A DNA stretch of 64,000 bases from Xanthomarina sp. F2636L (GTDB lineage: Bacteria; Bacteroidota; Bacteroidia; Flavobacteriales; Flavobacteriaceae): positions 1-64,000 of the forward strand of contig NZ_JAPMLM010000055.1 in NCBI RefSeq assembly GCF_026410195.1. The letters are read 5' to 3'. Below the pieces are notes generated by a model. That model ran no database searches. It saw nothing but the letters and a program-made list of their open reading frames with translations, and was not told where the DNA came from. Both the position numbers and the translations under genes were made by a program. This document shows, in pieces, positions 1 to 8,851 of this stretch; positions within the stretch are counted from its first letter, which is position 1; each line of letters begins with the position of its first letter.

Positions 1-2768
1 CCAAGGTCTGTCATGGCTGGTACATCATCGATACACTCAACAGTAACAGCAGCCGGAGCAGCATCAAATACTGGACTTGTTGTATCTTGAATAGTAATTA
101 TTTGAGTAGCAGAAGCTGTTAAGCTACAATCATCAGTAATAATATATGTTCTTGTTACAATAAGTGGACAAGAACCAGAAGAACTATCTTGATATGTTAT
201 ACTAGCTACATTATCTTCAGTAAAAGTTCCACCTTCCGCTAAAAACTCAGCTTCGGTTATAGTTGTTATTGTTTCATTATAAGATAATGCTGTAAAATCA
301 CCGACAGTAATATCTGAAGAAGTACATCCTTCTACTGTAAACCCATCAGGAGCAACGATAGTTGGAGCATCATTATCTTCAGTAATAATTTCGTAAGTAG
401 CAGTTGCGGTACAATTTGAATTATCATCATTCACCGTAACTGTATAAGAACCTGCAGCTAAATCAGAAAGATCTTGAGTTGTTGAATTAGTTGTATCATT
501 CCAAGAATAAGTATAGTTACCAGTTCCGCCAGAAACAGAAATATCAATAGCTCCAGTATCTGTGTTTGAACATGTGGTATTAGTTAAACTTTCAAGTGTT
601 ATTGTAATTTCATCATAAACAGTTACTGTGATTGGAACTCTGTCTCCAACACATGAATTACTTGGCCCTTCTGCTACATAATATGTAAAAGTGCCAGCTA
701 CATCCGTATCAGGGATTAAAGATGATAGCCCTTGAGAGCCAGGATTGTTATTTAAATAGTATAAAAGAATATAATCTGGATCTGTAGGTGTTGCTGTTAA
801 AGCAACTGCTGTTTCATTTAAACAGTAAACAACATTTGCTACAGTAGGTACCGTAGTAATTTCAGTTATTTCAATAGTAAAAATATAACTACAGCCTGTA
901 TCTCCTGGAGGTACAGCATAGTAAGTAGTTATACCAATTGTAGCAGGAAAAGGATTGCTAACATTATATTGTATTGAAGAATCCGTAACGGGGTAAGAAT
1001 CGTAAAATCTTGACCCAGGAGGGAAGTTTCCTGAAACAGCTGAAACAGGAATAGAGTTTCCTTCAAAATCGCAATAAAAGAATTCTCTTTCTACTGAAAC
1101 ATCTGTACAATTATCTATAATATATTGATCAGAGTCTATATCAATCTCAATAGGATCAGTATTTGGTTCTCCTTGGCAAGTGCCATTTTGTTGATAACCT
1201 TGAATTAATGGTAATGAATAATCAGTTCCGGAAATAGTTCCAGTTCCAGAAATATTACCACCTACAATTACAATTTTAGGGGCACAATTATTATTAATTA
1301 AAATGGAACAATCAGTAGTAGACGACAGTTCGAAAGTAATATCTGCCATTAATTCGTTTAAATTGGCAGGATTCAAAGGAATATTAGATATATCCCATAC
1401 AATAGCTCCAGTTGCACCTTCAGTAGGTGAATAGTAAGGAGGTGAAGCTTGAAATAATGGATTATATTCATTATAACTAATACTACCTGGAACATATTGA
1501 GATGTATAAGGGATTGGAATAACCAATCTGGCATCTTCAATTGCTTCTGTACCTTTATTTCTTATTTCTACTCCATATTCTACAACATCACCTGGTTGTA
1601 CAACATATGGTGCTACAGGAGGTAGACCATTAATATTATTAGCAGACAATAATCCTTCCGACTCTGGGATATACGCATCAACAGAAAAGGTAACGTTATA
1701 GATAATATAAGTGTCTTGAGTAGAACCATATCTAAATTGAGTAGCAGTTTGGTTGTTTGATATAACAGCATTTCCGGGGTTAGGAACATCAAACATAGCA
1801 ATATCTAAACCTGTATTATTTTGCCTGTTTATATTTCTAGGATTTCCTCCAGTCTGTATAGACGAATTGAAAAAGTTTGTAGGGCTATTTCCAGAGTGGC
1901 TTAAACTCTGATATTGATTGTCAGATTGTCTTAATATTTGGAAATAATCTCCAGATATACCAACATCTCCTTCACCAGCCATCATTCCAAGTTTTATATT
2001 AACATCTCCTTGTTGTACTGTATTAAAACCGGAGACATTTAAAGTGTGACTTGCATTTCCACCAACCACATAGGCATAACCATCAAAAACAGTTACATCA
2101 CGCCAATCCATTTTAGAATTTTCGTAGACAACAACCATTCCCCAGCCACCATAATAACCGGTACTTCCACCATCACCTTCACTTAAGGCCATGTCAGCAA
2201 CAAAATACTCTCCTAAACCAGCATTTCTAACTAATGTTGTTACTTCTTTATATCCAGCAAACATATTTCCATCTCCTGGATATCTAATATCGCTTGCATC
2301 CGCTACTAATGTTTGGTAAGATTGTCCGGGACCTTTAAATTTTACAGTTCTTCTTTGTAAATCTGTAAAACTACTTCCTCTATTTCTGCCTGTCCAATAA
2401 AGACCAGCATAAACAATATTAGAACATTCGGGATCGGCTCCGTTTTCATTAGATAATGTTAGTGTAGACGAAGAGGAGTTAACTGTAGAAGCAATTCCAT
2501 CCACATCAACAAATTCCATGTCCCTGTTACTATTATTATAATTATTATTGTAATTTACTAAAGTTAGGTTGGTATTTCCTATCATAGTAAAGTCACCTTT
2601 AATATTATATACCGTTTGACCAGGTGTGAAATCGGAAGTCCTAGGTGCAAAAGGAACTCTAACTTGACTGTAGCTATAGAAACTAGCACTTAATAACATT
2701 ACCGTTAATAATACTAGTTTTAGAATATTTCTATTAGCCTGAATTTTAATAGCGTATAGTTTTTTCAT
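1..2768 (-). CDS. Giant SprB-repeat/HYR surface protein, 3' end outside window
   Basis: About 922 N-terminal residues are visible and the frame is open to the window edge, so the C-terminus is missing. It begins MKKLYAIKIQANRN, then a hydrophobic segment ending SYSQ near residue 35, a signal peptide. Residues about 385-440 resemble a DUF11/conserved-repeat domain (VVEYGVEIRNKG). Residues about 720-786 form a SprB-type repeat (TCSNTDTGAIDISVSGGTG followed by YTYSWN). From about 793 to the edge lie HYR-like modules with paired cysteines. Proteins of this build are exported by the type IX system and act as surface adhesins in gliding flavobacteria; a C-terminal sorting domain would be expected outside the window. 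It lies 30 nt downstream of the secreted protein at 2799-3308 and is probably co-transcribed with it. The ligand is unknown. Confidence 0.85.
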   Translation of the reverse strand, partial: MKKLYAIKIQANRNILKLVLLTVMLLSASFYSYSQVRVPFAPRTSDFTPGQTVYNIKGDFTMIGNTNLTLVNYNNNYNNSNRDMEFVDVDGIASTVNSSSSTLTLSNENGADPECSNIVYAGLYWTGRNRGSSFTDLQRRTVKFKGPGQSYQTLVADASDIRYPGDGNMFAGYKEVTTLVRNAGLGEYFVADMALSEGDGGSTGYYGGWGMVVVYENSKMDWRDVTVFDGYAYVVGGNASHTLNVSGFNTVQQGDVNIKLGMMAGEGDVGISGDYFQILRQSDNQYQSLSHSGNSPTNFFNSSIQTGGNPRNINRQNNTGLDIAMFDVPNPGNAVISNNQTATQFRYGSTQDTYIIYNVTFSVDAYIPESEGLLSANNINGLPPVAPYVVQPGDVVEYGVEIRNKGTEAIEDARLVIPIPYTSQYVPGSISYNEYNPLFQASPPYYSPTEGATGAIVWDISNIPLNPANLNELMADITFELSSTTDCSILINNNCAPKIVIVGGNISGTGTISGTDYSLPLIQGYQQNGTCQGEPNTDPIEIDIDSDQYIIDNCTDVSVEREFFYCDFEGNSIPVSAVSGNFPPGSRFYDSYPVTDSSIQYNVSNPFPATIGITTYYAVPPGDTGCSYIFTIEITEITTVPTVANVVYCLNETAVALTATPTDPDYILLYYLNNNPGSQGLSSLIPDTDVAGTFTYYVAEGPSNSCVGDRVPITVTVYDEITITLESLTNTTCSNTDTGAIDISVSGGTGNYTYSWNDTTNSTTQDLSDLAAGSYTVTVNDDNSNCTATATYEIITEDNDAPTIVAPDGFTVEGCTSSDITVGDFTALSYNETITTITEAEFLAEGGTFTEDNVASITYQDSSSGSCPLIVTRTYIITDDCSLTASATQIITIQDTTSPVFDAAPAAVTVECIDDVPAMTDL

Positions 2769-2798
2769 TTGTATAATAATTAATTATTATAATATAAT

Positions 2799-3308
2799 TT
2801 AGGACTGGGTTACAACTTTATAGAATACGGTTGTTACAGAATCTGCATTTAAAAGAAAGCTTCGTATTTGTTGATCTGAACAATCAAACATACATTTAAC
2901 GTAAACATATCTTAAGGATGAGAACCCGTTAATTGTAGATAAATCCAATCTGTTATTCAAATCGGATAATCTATTTAAAGTTATAGTGATAACTTCAACA
3001 TTGTTATATAGTCTATTATTATCTTGTAATAAACTATAAGAGCTAGCATCTAAAAGTTTTAAAACTTTAGGACTTTCATCTCCAGTAATATTAAGAATAC
3101 TTGAGTTTTCTATATAAATAGTAGGATTTTTACCGTGCAGTAATTCATTCGGGATGCTTCCCGAAATTCTTAAATTGCTATTGTTGTTGGAACTTTCATC
3201 GAAAATTCTTTGAATATTCTCTTGTGCAAAACTGTTGGCAGAAAAGAAAATTGATAGCGCGCAAACCATTAGAAAGTTTGAAAACGTTCGTTTAATAATT
3301 TTTCTCAT
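2799..3308 (-). CDS. Secreted protein of unknown function
   Basis: 169 residues beginning MRKIIKRTFSNFLMVCALSI, with a signal peptide probably cut after SFAQ near residue 29. The mature part is rich in Asn, Ser and Leu, with leucine-spaced stretches (LKLLDAS, LNRLSDLNNRLDLS) that faintly recall a leucine-rich-repeat fold. There are two cysteines close together (KCMFDCS) near residues 139-143, which could form a disulfide. I do not recognise the family. It is immediately upstream of the SprB-type giant protein and is the first gene of that likely operon, so a role in export, anchoring or partnering of that adhesin is possible but is inference only. It is not a PorP/SprF-type barrel, which is the usual partner. 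Confidence 0.7.
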   Translation of the reverse strand: MRKIIKRTFSNFLMVCALSIFFSANSFAQENIQRIFDESSNNNSNLRISGSIPNELLHGKNPTIYIENSSILNITGDESPKVLKLLDASSYSLLQDNNRLYNNVEVITITLNRLSDLNNRLDLSTINGFSSLRYVYVKCMFDCSDQQIRSFLLNADSVTTVFYKVVTQS

Positions 3309-3781
3309 AATTTTTCAAGTTTAATTTATAAACCTTAAATAATAAAAATGTAAAATCCTTAAATTTATCTTAATTTCTTGTAATACAATATGTTGTACAA
3401 TTGTTGAGGGAAGTCCACCGATTTCTCAGTGTATAATGGATTAAGTTAATTTTTTGACTTGGGATCATTTTTAATTAATAGCTTACGTAACAAATAAATA
3501 GCGATTCTTTAACCAAATCAAAAATAAATGTTAAATAACTTAAATATTCGTTAAGAGGCTTTTTACAAACACTTCGTCGATGAAATATAATAATTAGCCG
3601 AACGTATTATTTCTTAAATTCTAAGATTTAAAAAATTTTCTAAAAATTGCATTTCATTTATTTAATATTTAATGATTATTTATTTAGTTTTATAGTAGCT
3701 TACTTTATTTGTGGCCAAAATAAGTCATATGTCCGACATACACAACACTTTGTCGATAAAAATTGCATTTAATCGTGAAAA
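3309..3781. other. Gene-free divergent intergenic region (473 bp)
   Basis: A very AT-rich stretch between the divergent secreted-protein gene and the sixA-like gene. No ORF with coding character and no recognisable RNA. A 14-bp direct repeat, TAAAAATTGCATTT, occurs at 3641-3654 and 3757-3770. A one-mismatch -7 element (TTTATTTG) lies at 3704-3711 on the plus strand. It probably holds the promoters of both flanking genes. Confidence 0.5.
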
Positions 3782-4267
3782 ATGAAAAAATTAATTATTG
3801 TTAGACATGCTAAATCCTCTTGGAAGGATGGTGTAAAGGATCATGATCGTGGCCTAGAACCAAGAGGCGTTAGAGATGCTAAGCTTGTTTCGTTAAATTT
3901 TAAGCAGTTTAATTTTATGCCGGATCAAGTGTATTCTAGTACAGCTAAAAGAGCAAAAAAAACGTCTGAAATTTTTCTTGACAAACTAAATATAGGTTCT
4001 AACTTAATTCAGTTTGATAAAAACCTATATGATTTTTCTGGAGAAAATCTCATTCAAACAATCAAAAACACAAACAACAATATTCAAACTTTAATGGTTT
4101 TTGGACATAATGAAGCCATTACCAATTTTGTAAATATGTTTGGAGATCGATATATCGATAATGTGCCAACTAGTGGACTTGTAGTTATAGAATTTCATGT
4201 TGATTCTTGGAAATATATTTATAAAGGAGAAACGGTTAAAATATTGTTTCCAAGAGATTTAAGGTAA
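3782..4267 (+). CDS. sixA: SixA-like histidine phosphatase
   Basis: 161 residues of the histidine phosphatase (phosphoglycerate-mutase-like) superfamily. The catalytic RHAK motif (R8-H9) is at the N-terminus, a second conserved arginine lies in YSSTAKRAKKT near residue 60, and the second catalytic histidine is in VFGHNE near residue 121. The short length and RHAKSSW start match the SixA branch, which in Escherichia coli dephosphorylates phosphohistidine on phosphotransfer proteins. In Bacteroidota the physiological substrate is not established. It precedes ppk and ppx with a terminator-like hairpin in between, so it may be a separate unit. The link to phosphate metabolism comes from position only. 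Confidence 0.85.
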   Translation: MKKLIIVRHAKSSWKDGVKDHDRGLEPRGVRDAKLVSLNFKQFNFMPDQVYSSTAKRAKKTSEIFLDKLNIGSNLIQFDKNLYDFSGENLIQTIKNTNNNIQTLMVFGHNEAITNFVNMFGDRYIDNVPTSGLVVIEFHVDSWKYIYKGETVKILFPRDLR

Positions 4268-4292
4268 TATAAATTATTCATCACTTCGTAAT

Positions 4293-4320
4293 AAAAAGCT
4301 TTACTATAGAATGCTTTTTT
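4293..4320 (+). terminator. Rho-independent terminator after the sixA-like gene
   Basis: A seven-pair stem AAAAAGC / GCTTTTT around a 13-nt loop is followed by a T run. It lies 25 nt after the stop. The stem is AT-rich, so the hairpin is weak. Confidence 0.5.
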
Positions 4321-4412
4321 CTGTTTAACCACATATAGTTTTTAAAGAGATAGTCTTTGATTATTAAAAATAAGTAAGCGTTTAATCTATTCGGTATTTG
4401 ATACTAATAGAA

Positions 4413-4420
4413 TATATTTG
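4413..4420 (+). promoter_or_regulatory. -7 element of the ppk promoter
   Basis: TATATTTG matches the Bacteroidota -7 consensus TAnnTTTG exactly. The expected transcription start is about 4427, which leaves only about 15 nt before ATG 4442 and favours that start over ATG 4433. Confidence 0.5.
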
Positions 4421-4441
4421 TAATATCTAAATATGTTATTA

Positions 4442-6508
4442 ATGACAAAAATTGAAAAACCTAATAATAGTTATATTAATAGAGAGATTAGCTGGTTGCA
4501 GTTTAATGCTAGAGTACTACAGGAAGCAGCCGACAAGAATGTACCCTTAATTGAAAGGTTAAGGTTTTTAGGAATTTTCTCAAACAATTTAGATGAATTT
4601 TTTAAAGTTAGATATGCAACTGTTAAACGTATTATAGAGGCTGGTAAAGATGCAAAAAGTGTTTTAGGTGGTATTAAAGCAAAAGAACTTCTTGAAGAAA
4701 TAACACAAATTGTTATAGTAAAACAAAGTGAGAGTTTAAAGATTTTAAGCAATATAGAGAAAGAGCTTGAGAAGGAAAATATCTTTATCATTAAAGAAGA
4801 TGAGATAGAGAAAAGTCAGCATAAATTCATTAAACAATACTTTATTCAAAAGGTTAGTCCAGCTTTAGTTACTATTATTTTAAGCAATGAAATAGATTTA
4901 CCAAATTTAAAAGACAGTGCATCATATTTGGCTGTAAAAATGGCTTTAAATAACGATAAAAATTTTCAATATGCTTTAATTGAAATTTCAAAAACCATGG
5001 ATCGATTTGTGGTTTTACCAGAACAAAATGGTAAAAGCTACATTATTATGTTGGACGATTTATTGCGCTATTGTTTAGACGATATTTTTAATATCTTTAA
5101 ATACGATAGTATCTCGGCACATATGATTAAAATTACTAGAGATGCCGAACTAGATTTTGAAAGTGATTTGAGTAAGAGTTTTATTGAAAAAATTTCAGAT
5201 AGTGTTAAGCACAGGCAAATTGGAGAACCAGTAAGATTTGTTTATGATAAAACCATAGATCTAGAAACTTTAAATTTTTTAATGACTAAAATGGGTATTG
5301 ATTCTCATGATAGCATTATTCCAGGTGGAAGATATCATAACCGAAGAGATTATATGGGGTTTCCAAGTTTGGGGAGAACAGATTTACTTTATGCTAAAAT
5401 AGATCCTTTACCTATAAAAAATTTAAGTCTTGAAGCTAGTATTTTCGATAGTGTAGCTAAAAAAGATTATCTACTATATGCTCCTTATCAAACATTTGCT
5501 TATGTAGTAAAATTTCTTAGAGAAGCTGCATTAGATCCAAAAGTTAAAACCATTAAAATAACTATTTATAGACTTGCCGAAATTTCACATGTAGCAAGTT
5601 CTTTAATAAATGCTGCAAAAAACGGTAAAAAAGTAACTGTTTCTATAGAAATTCAAGCGCGTTTTGATGAACAGGCAAACATAGATTATGCCGAACAAAT
5701 GCAAAATGAGGGTGTTAATTTAATTTTTGGAGTTCAAGGTCTAAAAGTACATAGTAAAATGTGTGTTATTGAACGTGAAGAGAATACTAAATTAAAACGT
5801 TACGGATTTATAAGCACTGGAAATTTTAATGAATCTACTGCAAGAATTTATACAGATTATACCTTGTTTACTTCAGATCAAAGAATATTAAAGGATATTA
5901 ATAAAGTCTTTAATTTCTTCGAAATAAACTATAAAATCTATACCTATAAGCATATTATAACTTCGCCTCATTATACACAAAAAAAGTTTTTTAAACTTAT
6001 TGATGCTGAAATTCAAAATAAGAAAGCAGGAAAACCAGCTTATATTAGATTAAAAATGAACAGTTTTTCTAGCTTTAAAATGGCCGATAAATTATATGAA
6101 GCTAGTAGAGCTGGAGTTAAAATCCAGATGATAATTCGAGGTATTTGCTGTTTAATTCCAGGAGTTAAAGGAATGAGTGAAAACATTGAAGTTATTAGTA
6201 TTGTCGATAAATTTTTAGAACATACAAGACTCTATATGTTCTGTAATAATAACGACCCAAAAGTCTATATTTCTTCAGCAGATTTTATGACGAGAAATAT
6301 TGAAAATAGAGTAGAAGTAAGCTGTCCTATTTACGACGAAGACATTAAAAAGGAACTTATCGAAACATTTAATATCTCTTGGAGCGATAATGTAAAAGCC
6401 CGAATTCTTAACGCATCTCAAAAAAATGAATATAGAAAAAGCAAAGCACCAAAAGTTAGGTCGCAATTTGCTTTATACGATTATTACTTAAAAAAACTTG
6501 ACAATTAA
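4442..6508 (+). CDS. ppk1: Polyphosphate kinase 1
   Basis: 688 residues from ATG 4442 (an in-frame ATG also lies at 4433). PPK1 reversibly polymerises the gamma-phosphate of ATP into inorganic polyphosphate. The N-terminal PPK domain begins with INREISWLQFNARVLQEA and contains FSNNLDEFF. The two phospholipase-D-like C-terminal domains carry the catalytic histidines: GLKVHSKM (the autophosphorylated His, H435 in E. coli) and EHTRLYMF (second His, H592 in E. coli). Arginines of the nucleotide site are in RIYTDYTLF. Length matches the family (about 690). The ppx start lies 1 nt after its stop, so synthesis and breakdown of polyphosphate are co-transcribed. The start at 4442 is chosen because the -7 element is at 4413-4420 and MTKIEKPN leads directly into the conserved block. 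Confidence 0.96.
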   Translation: MTKIEKPNNSYINREISWLQFNARVLQEAADKNVPLIERLRFLGIFSNNLDEFFKVRYATVKRIIEAGKDAKSVLGGIKAKELLEEITQIVIVKQSESLKILSNIEKELEKENIFIIKEDEIEKSQHKFIKQYFIQKVSPALVTIILSNEIDLPNLKDSASYLAVKMALNNDKNFQYALIEISKTMDRFVVLPEQNGKSYIIMLDDLLRYCLDDIFNIFKYDSISAHMIKITRDAELDFESDLSKSFIEKISDSVKHRQIGEPVRFVYDKTIDLETLNFLMTKMGIDSHDSIIPGGRYHNRRDYMGFPSLGRTDLLYAKIDPLPIKNLSLEASIFDSVAKKDYLLYAPYQTFAYVVKFLREAALDPKVKTIKITIYRLAEISHVASSLINAAKNGKKVTVSIEIQARFDEQANIDYAEQMQNEGVNLIFGVQGLKVHSKMCVIEREENTKLKRYGFISTGNFNESTARIYTDYTLFTSDQRILKDINKVFNFFEINYKIYTYKHIITSPHYTQKKFFKLIDAEIQNKKAGKPAYIRLKMNSFSSFKMADKLYEASRAGVKIQMIIRGICCLIPGVKGMSENIEVISIVDKFLEHTRLYMFCNNNDPKVYISSADFMTRNIENRVEVSCPIYDEDIKKELIETFNISWSDNVKARILNASQKNEYRKSKAPKVRSQFALYDYYLKKLDN

Positions 6509-6509
6509 T

Positions 6510-7415
6510 ATGCTTACCATAAAAAAATATGCAGCTATAGATATTGGCTCCAATGCTGTTAGACTATTAATCGCAAACATTATTGAAGAAAAAGGAAAAG
6601 AGCCTCGATTTAAGAAAAGCTCGTTAGTTCGTGTGCCAGTTCGTCTAGGAGGTGATGTGTTTTTAGAGCAAACTATTTCAGATTACAATAAAGATCGAAT
6701 TATCGACACCATGAAAGCTTTTAAGTTGTTAATGAAAACACACAATGTTGTAAAGTACAAGGCTTGTGCAACTTCTGCCATGCGAGAAGCAGTAAATGGA
6801 AAAGAAATCTCTGAATTAGTCTACAAAGAAACCAACATAAAAATAGATATTATAGAAGGTGAAGAAGAAGCAGCTATTATTGCAGCAACAGATTTACATT
6901 CATATATTGATAAAAACAAAACTTATCTTTATGTAGATGTTGGAGGAGGAAGTAGTGAGTTTACAGTTATTAGTAAAGGAGAATCTATAACTTCTAAATC
7001 GTTTAAAATTGGAACTGTTAGGTTGTTAAACGATATTGTTAAAAAAGAAACATGGAACGAGCTTGAAGCATGGATTAAATTGCATACAGAAGCTTACGAA
7101 AAAATTGATGTTATTGGTTCTGGAGGAAACATAAATAAAATATTTAAAATTTCAGGAAAATCTTTAGGCAAACCATTAACTTACTTCTACTTAACTTCTT
7201 ACTATAATACACTTCAGTCTTATTCTTATGAAGAACGAATTACAGAATTAGATTTAAACCAAGATAGAGCAGATGTTATTATTCCTGCTACTAGAATTTA
7301 CCTTTCCTCTATGAAATGGAGTGGCGCCAAAGATATTTATGTTCCAAAAATTGGTTTGTCTGACGGAATTATAAAAAGTATCTATCACGACACGGTTTCA
7401 AGCAATACACAGTAA
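6510..7415 (+). CDS. ppx: Ppx/GppA-family exopolyphosphatase
   Basis: 301 residues. Start taken at ATG 6510, one nucleotide after the ppk stop; an upstream in-frame TTG at 6498 would overlap ppk. The ASKHA fold shows the phosphate-1 motif AAIDIGSNAVRLLI at the N-terminus, the catalytic GEEEAAI segment, and the phosphate-2 motif YVDVGGGSSEF near residue 145. The protein has only the two-domain core and lacks the C-terminal HD-like domain of E. coli Ppx (about 513 residues), as in many short bacterial Ppx proteins. The likely activity is removal of terminal phosphate from polyphosphate, with pppGpp hydrolysis as an alternative. Coupling to ppk supports the polyphosphate role. Confidence 0.93.
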   Translation: MLTIKKYAAIDIGSNAVRLLIANIIEEKGKEPRFKKSSLVRVPVRLGGDVFLEQTISDYNKDRIIDTMKAFKLLMKTHNVVKYKACATSAMREAVNGKEISELVYKETNIKIDIIEGEEEAAIIAATDLHSYIDKNKTYLYVDVGGGSSEFTVISKGESITSKSFKIGTVRLLNDIVKKETWNELEAWIKLHTEAYEKIDVIGSGGNINKIFKISGKSLGKPLTYFYLTSYYNTLQSYSYEERITELDLNQDRADVIIPATRIYLSSMKWSGAKDIYVPKIGLSDGIIKSIYHDTVSSNTQ

Positions 7416-7514
7416 AAACTATACATTTAATCTTTAATATATATCACTTTTCAGTAAAACATATATATTAGCCTCATTAGTAACCCGAAACTACTTTTTT
7501 TAAAATATCTTATT

Positions 7515-8042
7515 ATGAAAAAAACAATTTTTATTTTGGCTTTTGTCATCTGCTCAACCTTGACGTATTCACAAGGAAGCATGTATGGAGTTCGTGCAGG
7601 ATTAAATATTTCTAATCTAGATTTTGAACCAAGCCCAGTTTTTGACAATACCCATAGAAATGGTTTTGCAATTGGATTCTTTGGAGAATACGATCTGTCT
7701 AAAACCATTGCTATTGCACCAGAAATTCAATTTTCTGCCGAAGGAGCTAAAGACAAAGATTTACGAATAGATTATATTCAAATACCTATATTAATGAAAT
7801 ATAGATTTAGCGAAAGATTTTTAATTGGAGCTGGACCAATGGCTGGGGTTAAAGTCTGGGAACATGAAGATAACAGTAAAAACTTTGCATTCTCTATGGT
7901 TGGAGGCCTAGAATTTTTTATAACAAGTGATATTTTTATTGATGCTAGATACCACTACGGATTTACAAATGTTCTTGATACCGAATCCACTTACGAGGCT
8001 AAAAATAGCAACATTCAAATAGGTGTTGGTGTAAAGATTTAA
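7515..8042 (+). CDS. Outer-membrane beta-barrel protein (PorT/OMP_b-brl-like)
   Basis: 175 residues with signal peptide MKKTIFILAFVICSTLTYSQ. The mature part has alternating amphipathic strands typical of the eight-stranded OmpA/PorT-like barrels of Bacteroidota: SMYGVRAGLNISNL, FAIGFFGEYDLSK, IAIAPEIQFSAEGA, YIQIPILMKYRF, FLIGAGPMAGV, FSMVGGLEFFI, and a final NIQIGVGVKI ending near the C-terminus. The fold and outer-membrane location are clear; the function is not. It is transcribed separately from ppx (99-nt gap) and is followed by a strong terminator. Confidence 0.85.
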   Translation: MKKTIFILAFVICSTLTYSQGSMYGVRAGLNISNLDFEPSPVFDNTHRNGFAIGFFGEYDLSKTIAIAPEIQFSAEGAKDKDLRIDYIQIPILMKYRFSERFLIGAGPMAGVKVWEHEDNSKNFAFSMVGGLEFFITSDIFIDARYHYGFTNVLDTESTYEAKNSNIQIGVGVKI

Positions 8043-8060
8043 ATATTACATATATCAAAC

Positions 8061-8100
8061 AAAAAACTCCGATATGGCAACATATTGGAGTTTTTTGTTT
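8061..8100 (+). terminator. Strong Rho-independent terminator
   Basis: A 16-bp stem (8061-8076 with 8081-8096, one G-T pair) closes on a GCAA tetraloop and ends in TTTTTTGTTTTT, 18 nt after the barrel-protein stop. Confidence 0.9.
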
Positions 8101-8237
8101 TTAAGATTAAGCTTTAATTTTTAATAAATTTTAAAATTTGTTGTTTACTGTTTGTGTCTGAAATAACTAAAAAGAAAGAGAAAAATGATGTAGTATTTTT
8201 TCATATGAGTAGATTTGATTAATAAAGATAATATAAT

Positions 8238-8837
8238 TTACCCATGAATGGTTTCCTTTTTTCCCAAGTCTTTCATAATATCAGCTTCAAAATCAAGGAG
8301 TTCTTGCCATTTTTCATCTACTTCTTTTCGGTCTCCATATTGTCTAGCAAAGCCTAAAAACATCGTATAATGATTGGCTTCACTTACCATTAATTTTCGA
8401 TAAAATTCGGCTAATTCTTTATCTTCCAATTCTTCTGAAAGTAATCTAAAACGTTCGCAACTTCTGGCTTCAATTAAAGCCGCATAAAGCAATCTATGTA
8501 CAAGCTGTGTCGTTCTGCTACCTCCTTTTGGAAAAAAAGTAATTAGTTTTAAAACATAGTCGTCTTTTCTATCTCGACCTAAAGTCCAACCGTTTTCTAA
8601 GAGACGATCGTGAACCATTTTAAAATGACTTATTTCTTCTTTAACCAAAGCAATCATTTCCTGAACTAGCTCTGTATATTCTGGGAAACCTACTATTAAA
8701 GAAATAGCTGTACTTGCTGCTTTTTGTTCGCAATAAGCATGATCTGTTAATATATCTTCAATATTTTTTTCTACTATGTTTACCCAACGTGGATCTGTGG
8801 GCAACTTTAAACCTAGCATGATTTTTTGTTTTGTCAT
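8238..8837 (-). CDS. miaE: tRNA-(ms2io6A)-hydroxylase MiaE
   Basis: 199 residues, the usual MiaE length. MiaE is a diiron monooxygenase that hydroxylates the isopentenyl side chain of 2-methylthio-N6-isopentenyladenosine at position 37 of tRNAs. A ferritin-like four-helix bundle is visible with ligands in order: E37 (AYCEQKA), E68 and H71 (EEISHF), E123 (IEARSCERF), E153 and H156 (SEANHY). All expected iron ligands are present. It is 15 nt downstream of the lipoprotein gene and probably shares its transcript. It requires MiaA and MiaB products made elsewhere in the genome. Confidence 0.92.
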   Translation of the reverse strand: MTKQKIMLGLKLPTDPRWVNIVEKNIEDILTDHAYCEQKAASTAISLIVGFPEYTELVQEMIALVKEEISHFKMVHDRLLENGWTLGRDRKDDYVLKLITFFPKGGSRTTQLVHRLLYAALIEARSCERFRLLSEELEDKELAEFYRKLMVSEANHYTMFLGFARQYGDRKEVDEKWQELLDFEADIMKDLGKKETIHG

Positions 8838-8851
8838 TGCTTTAAAATTAA

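Noticed and set aside
1613-1801. Small plus- or minus-strand ORF inside the surface-protein gene
   Set aside because: It is a different frame of the open reading frame that spans 1-2768.
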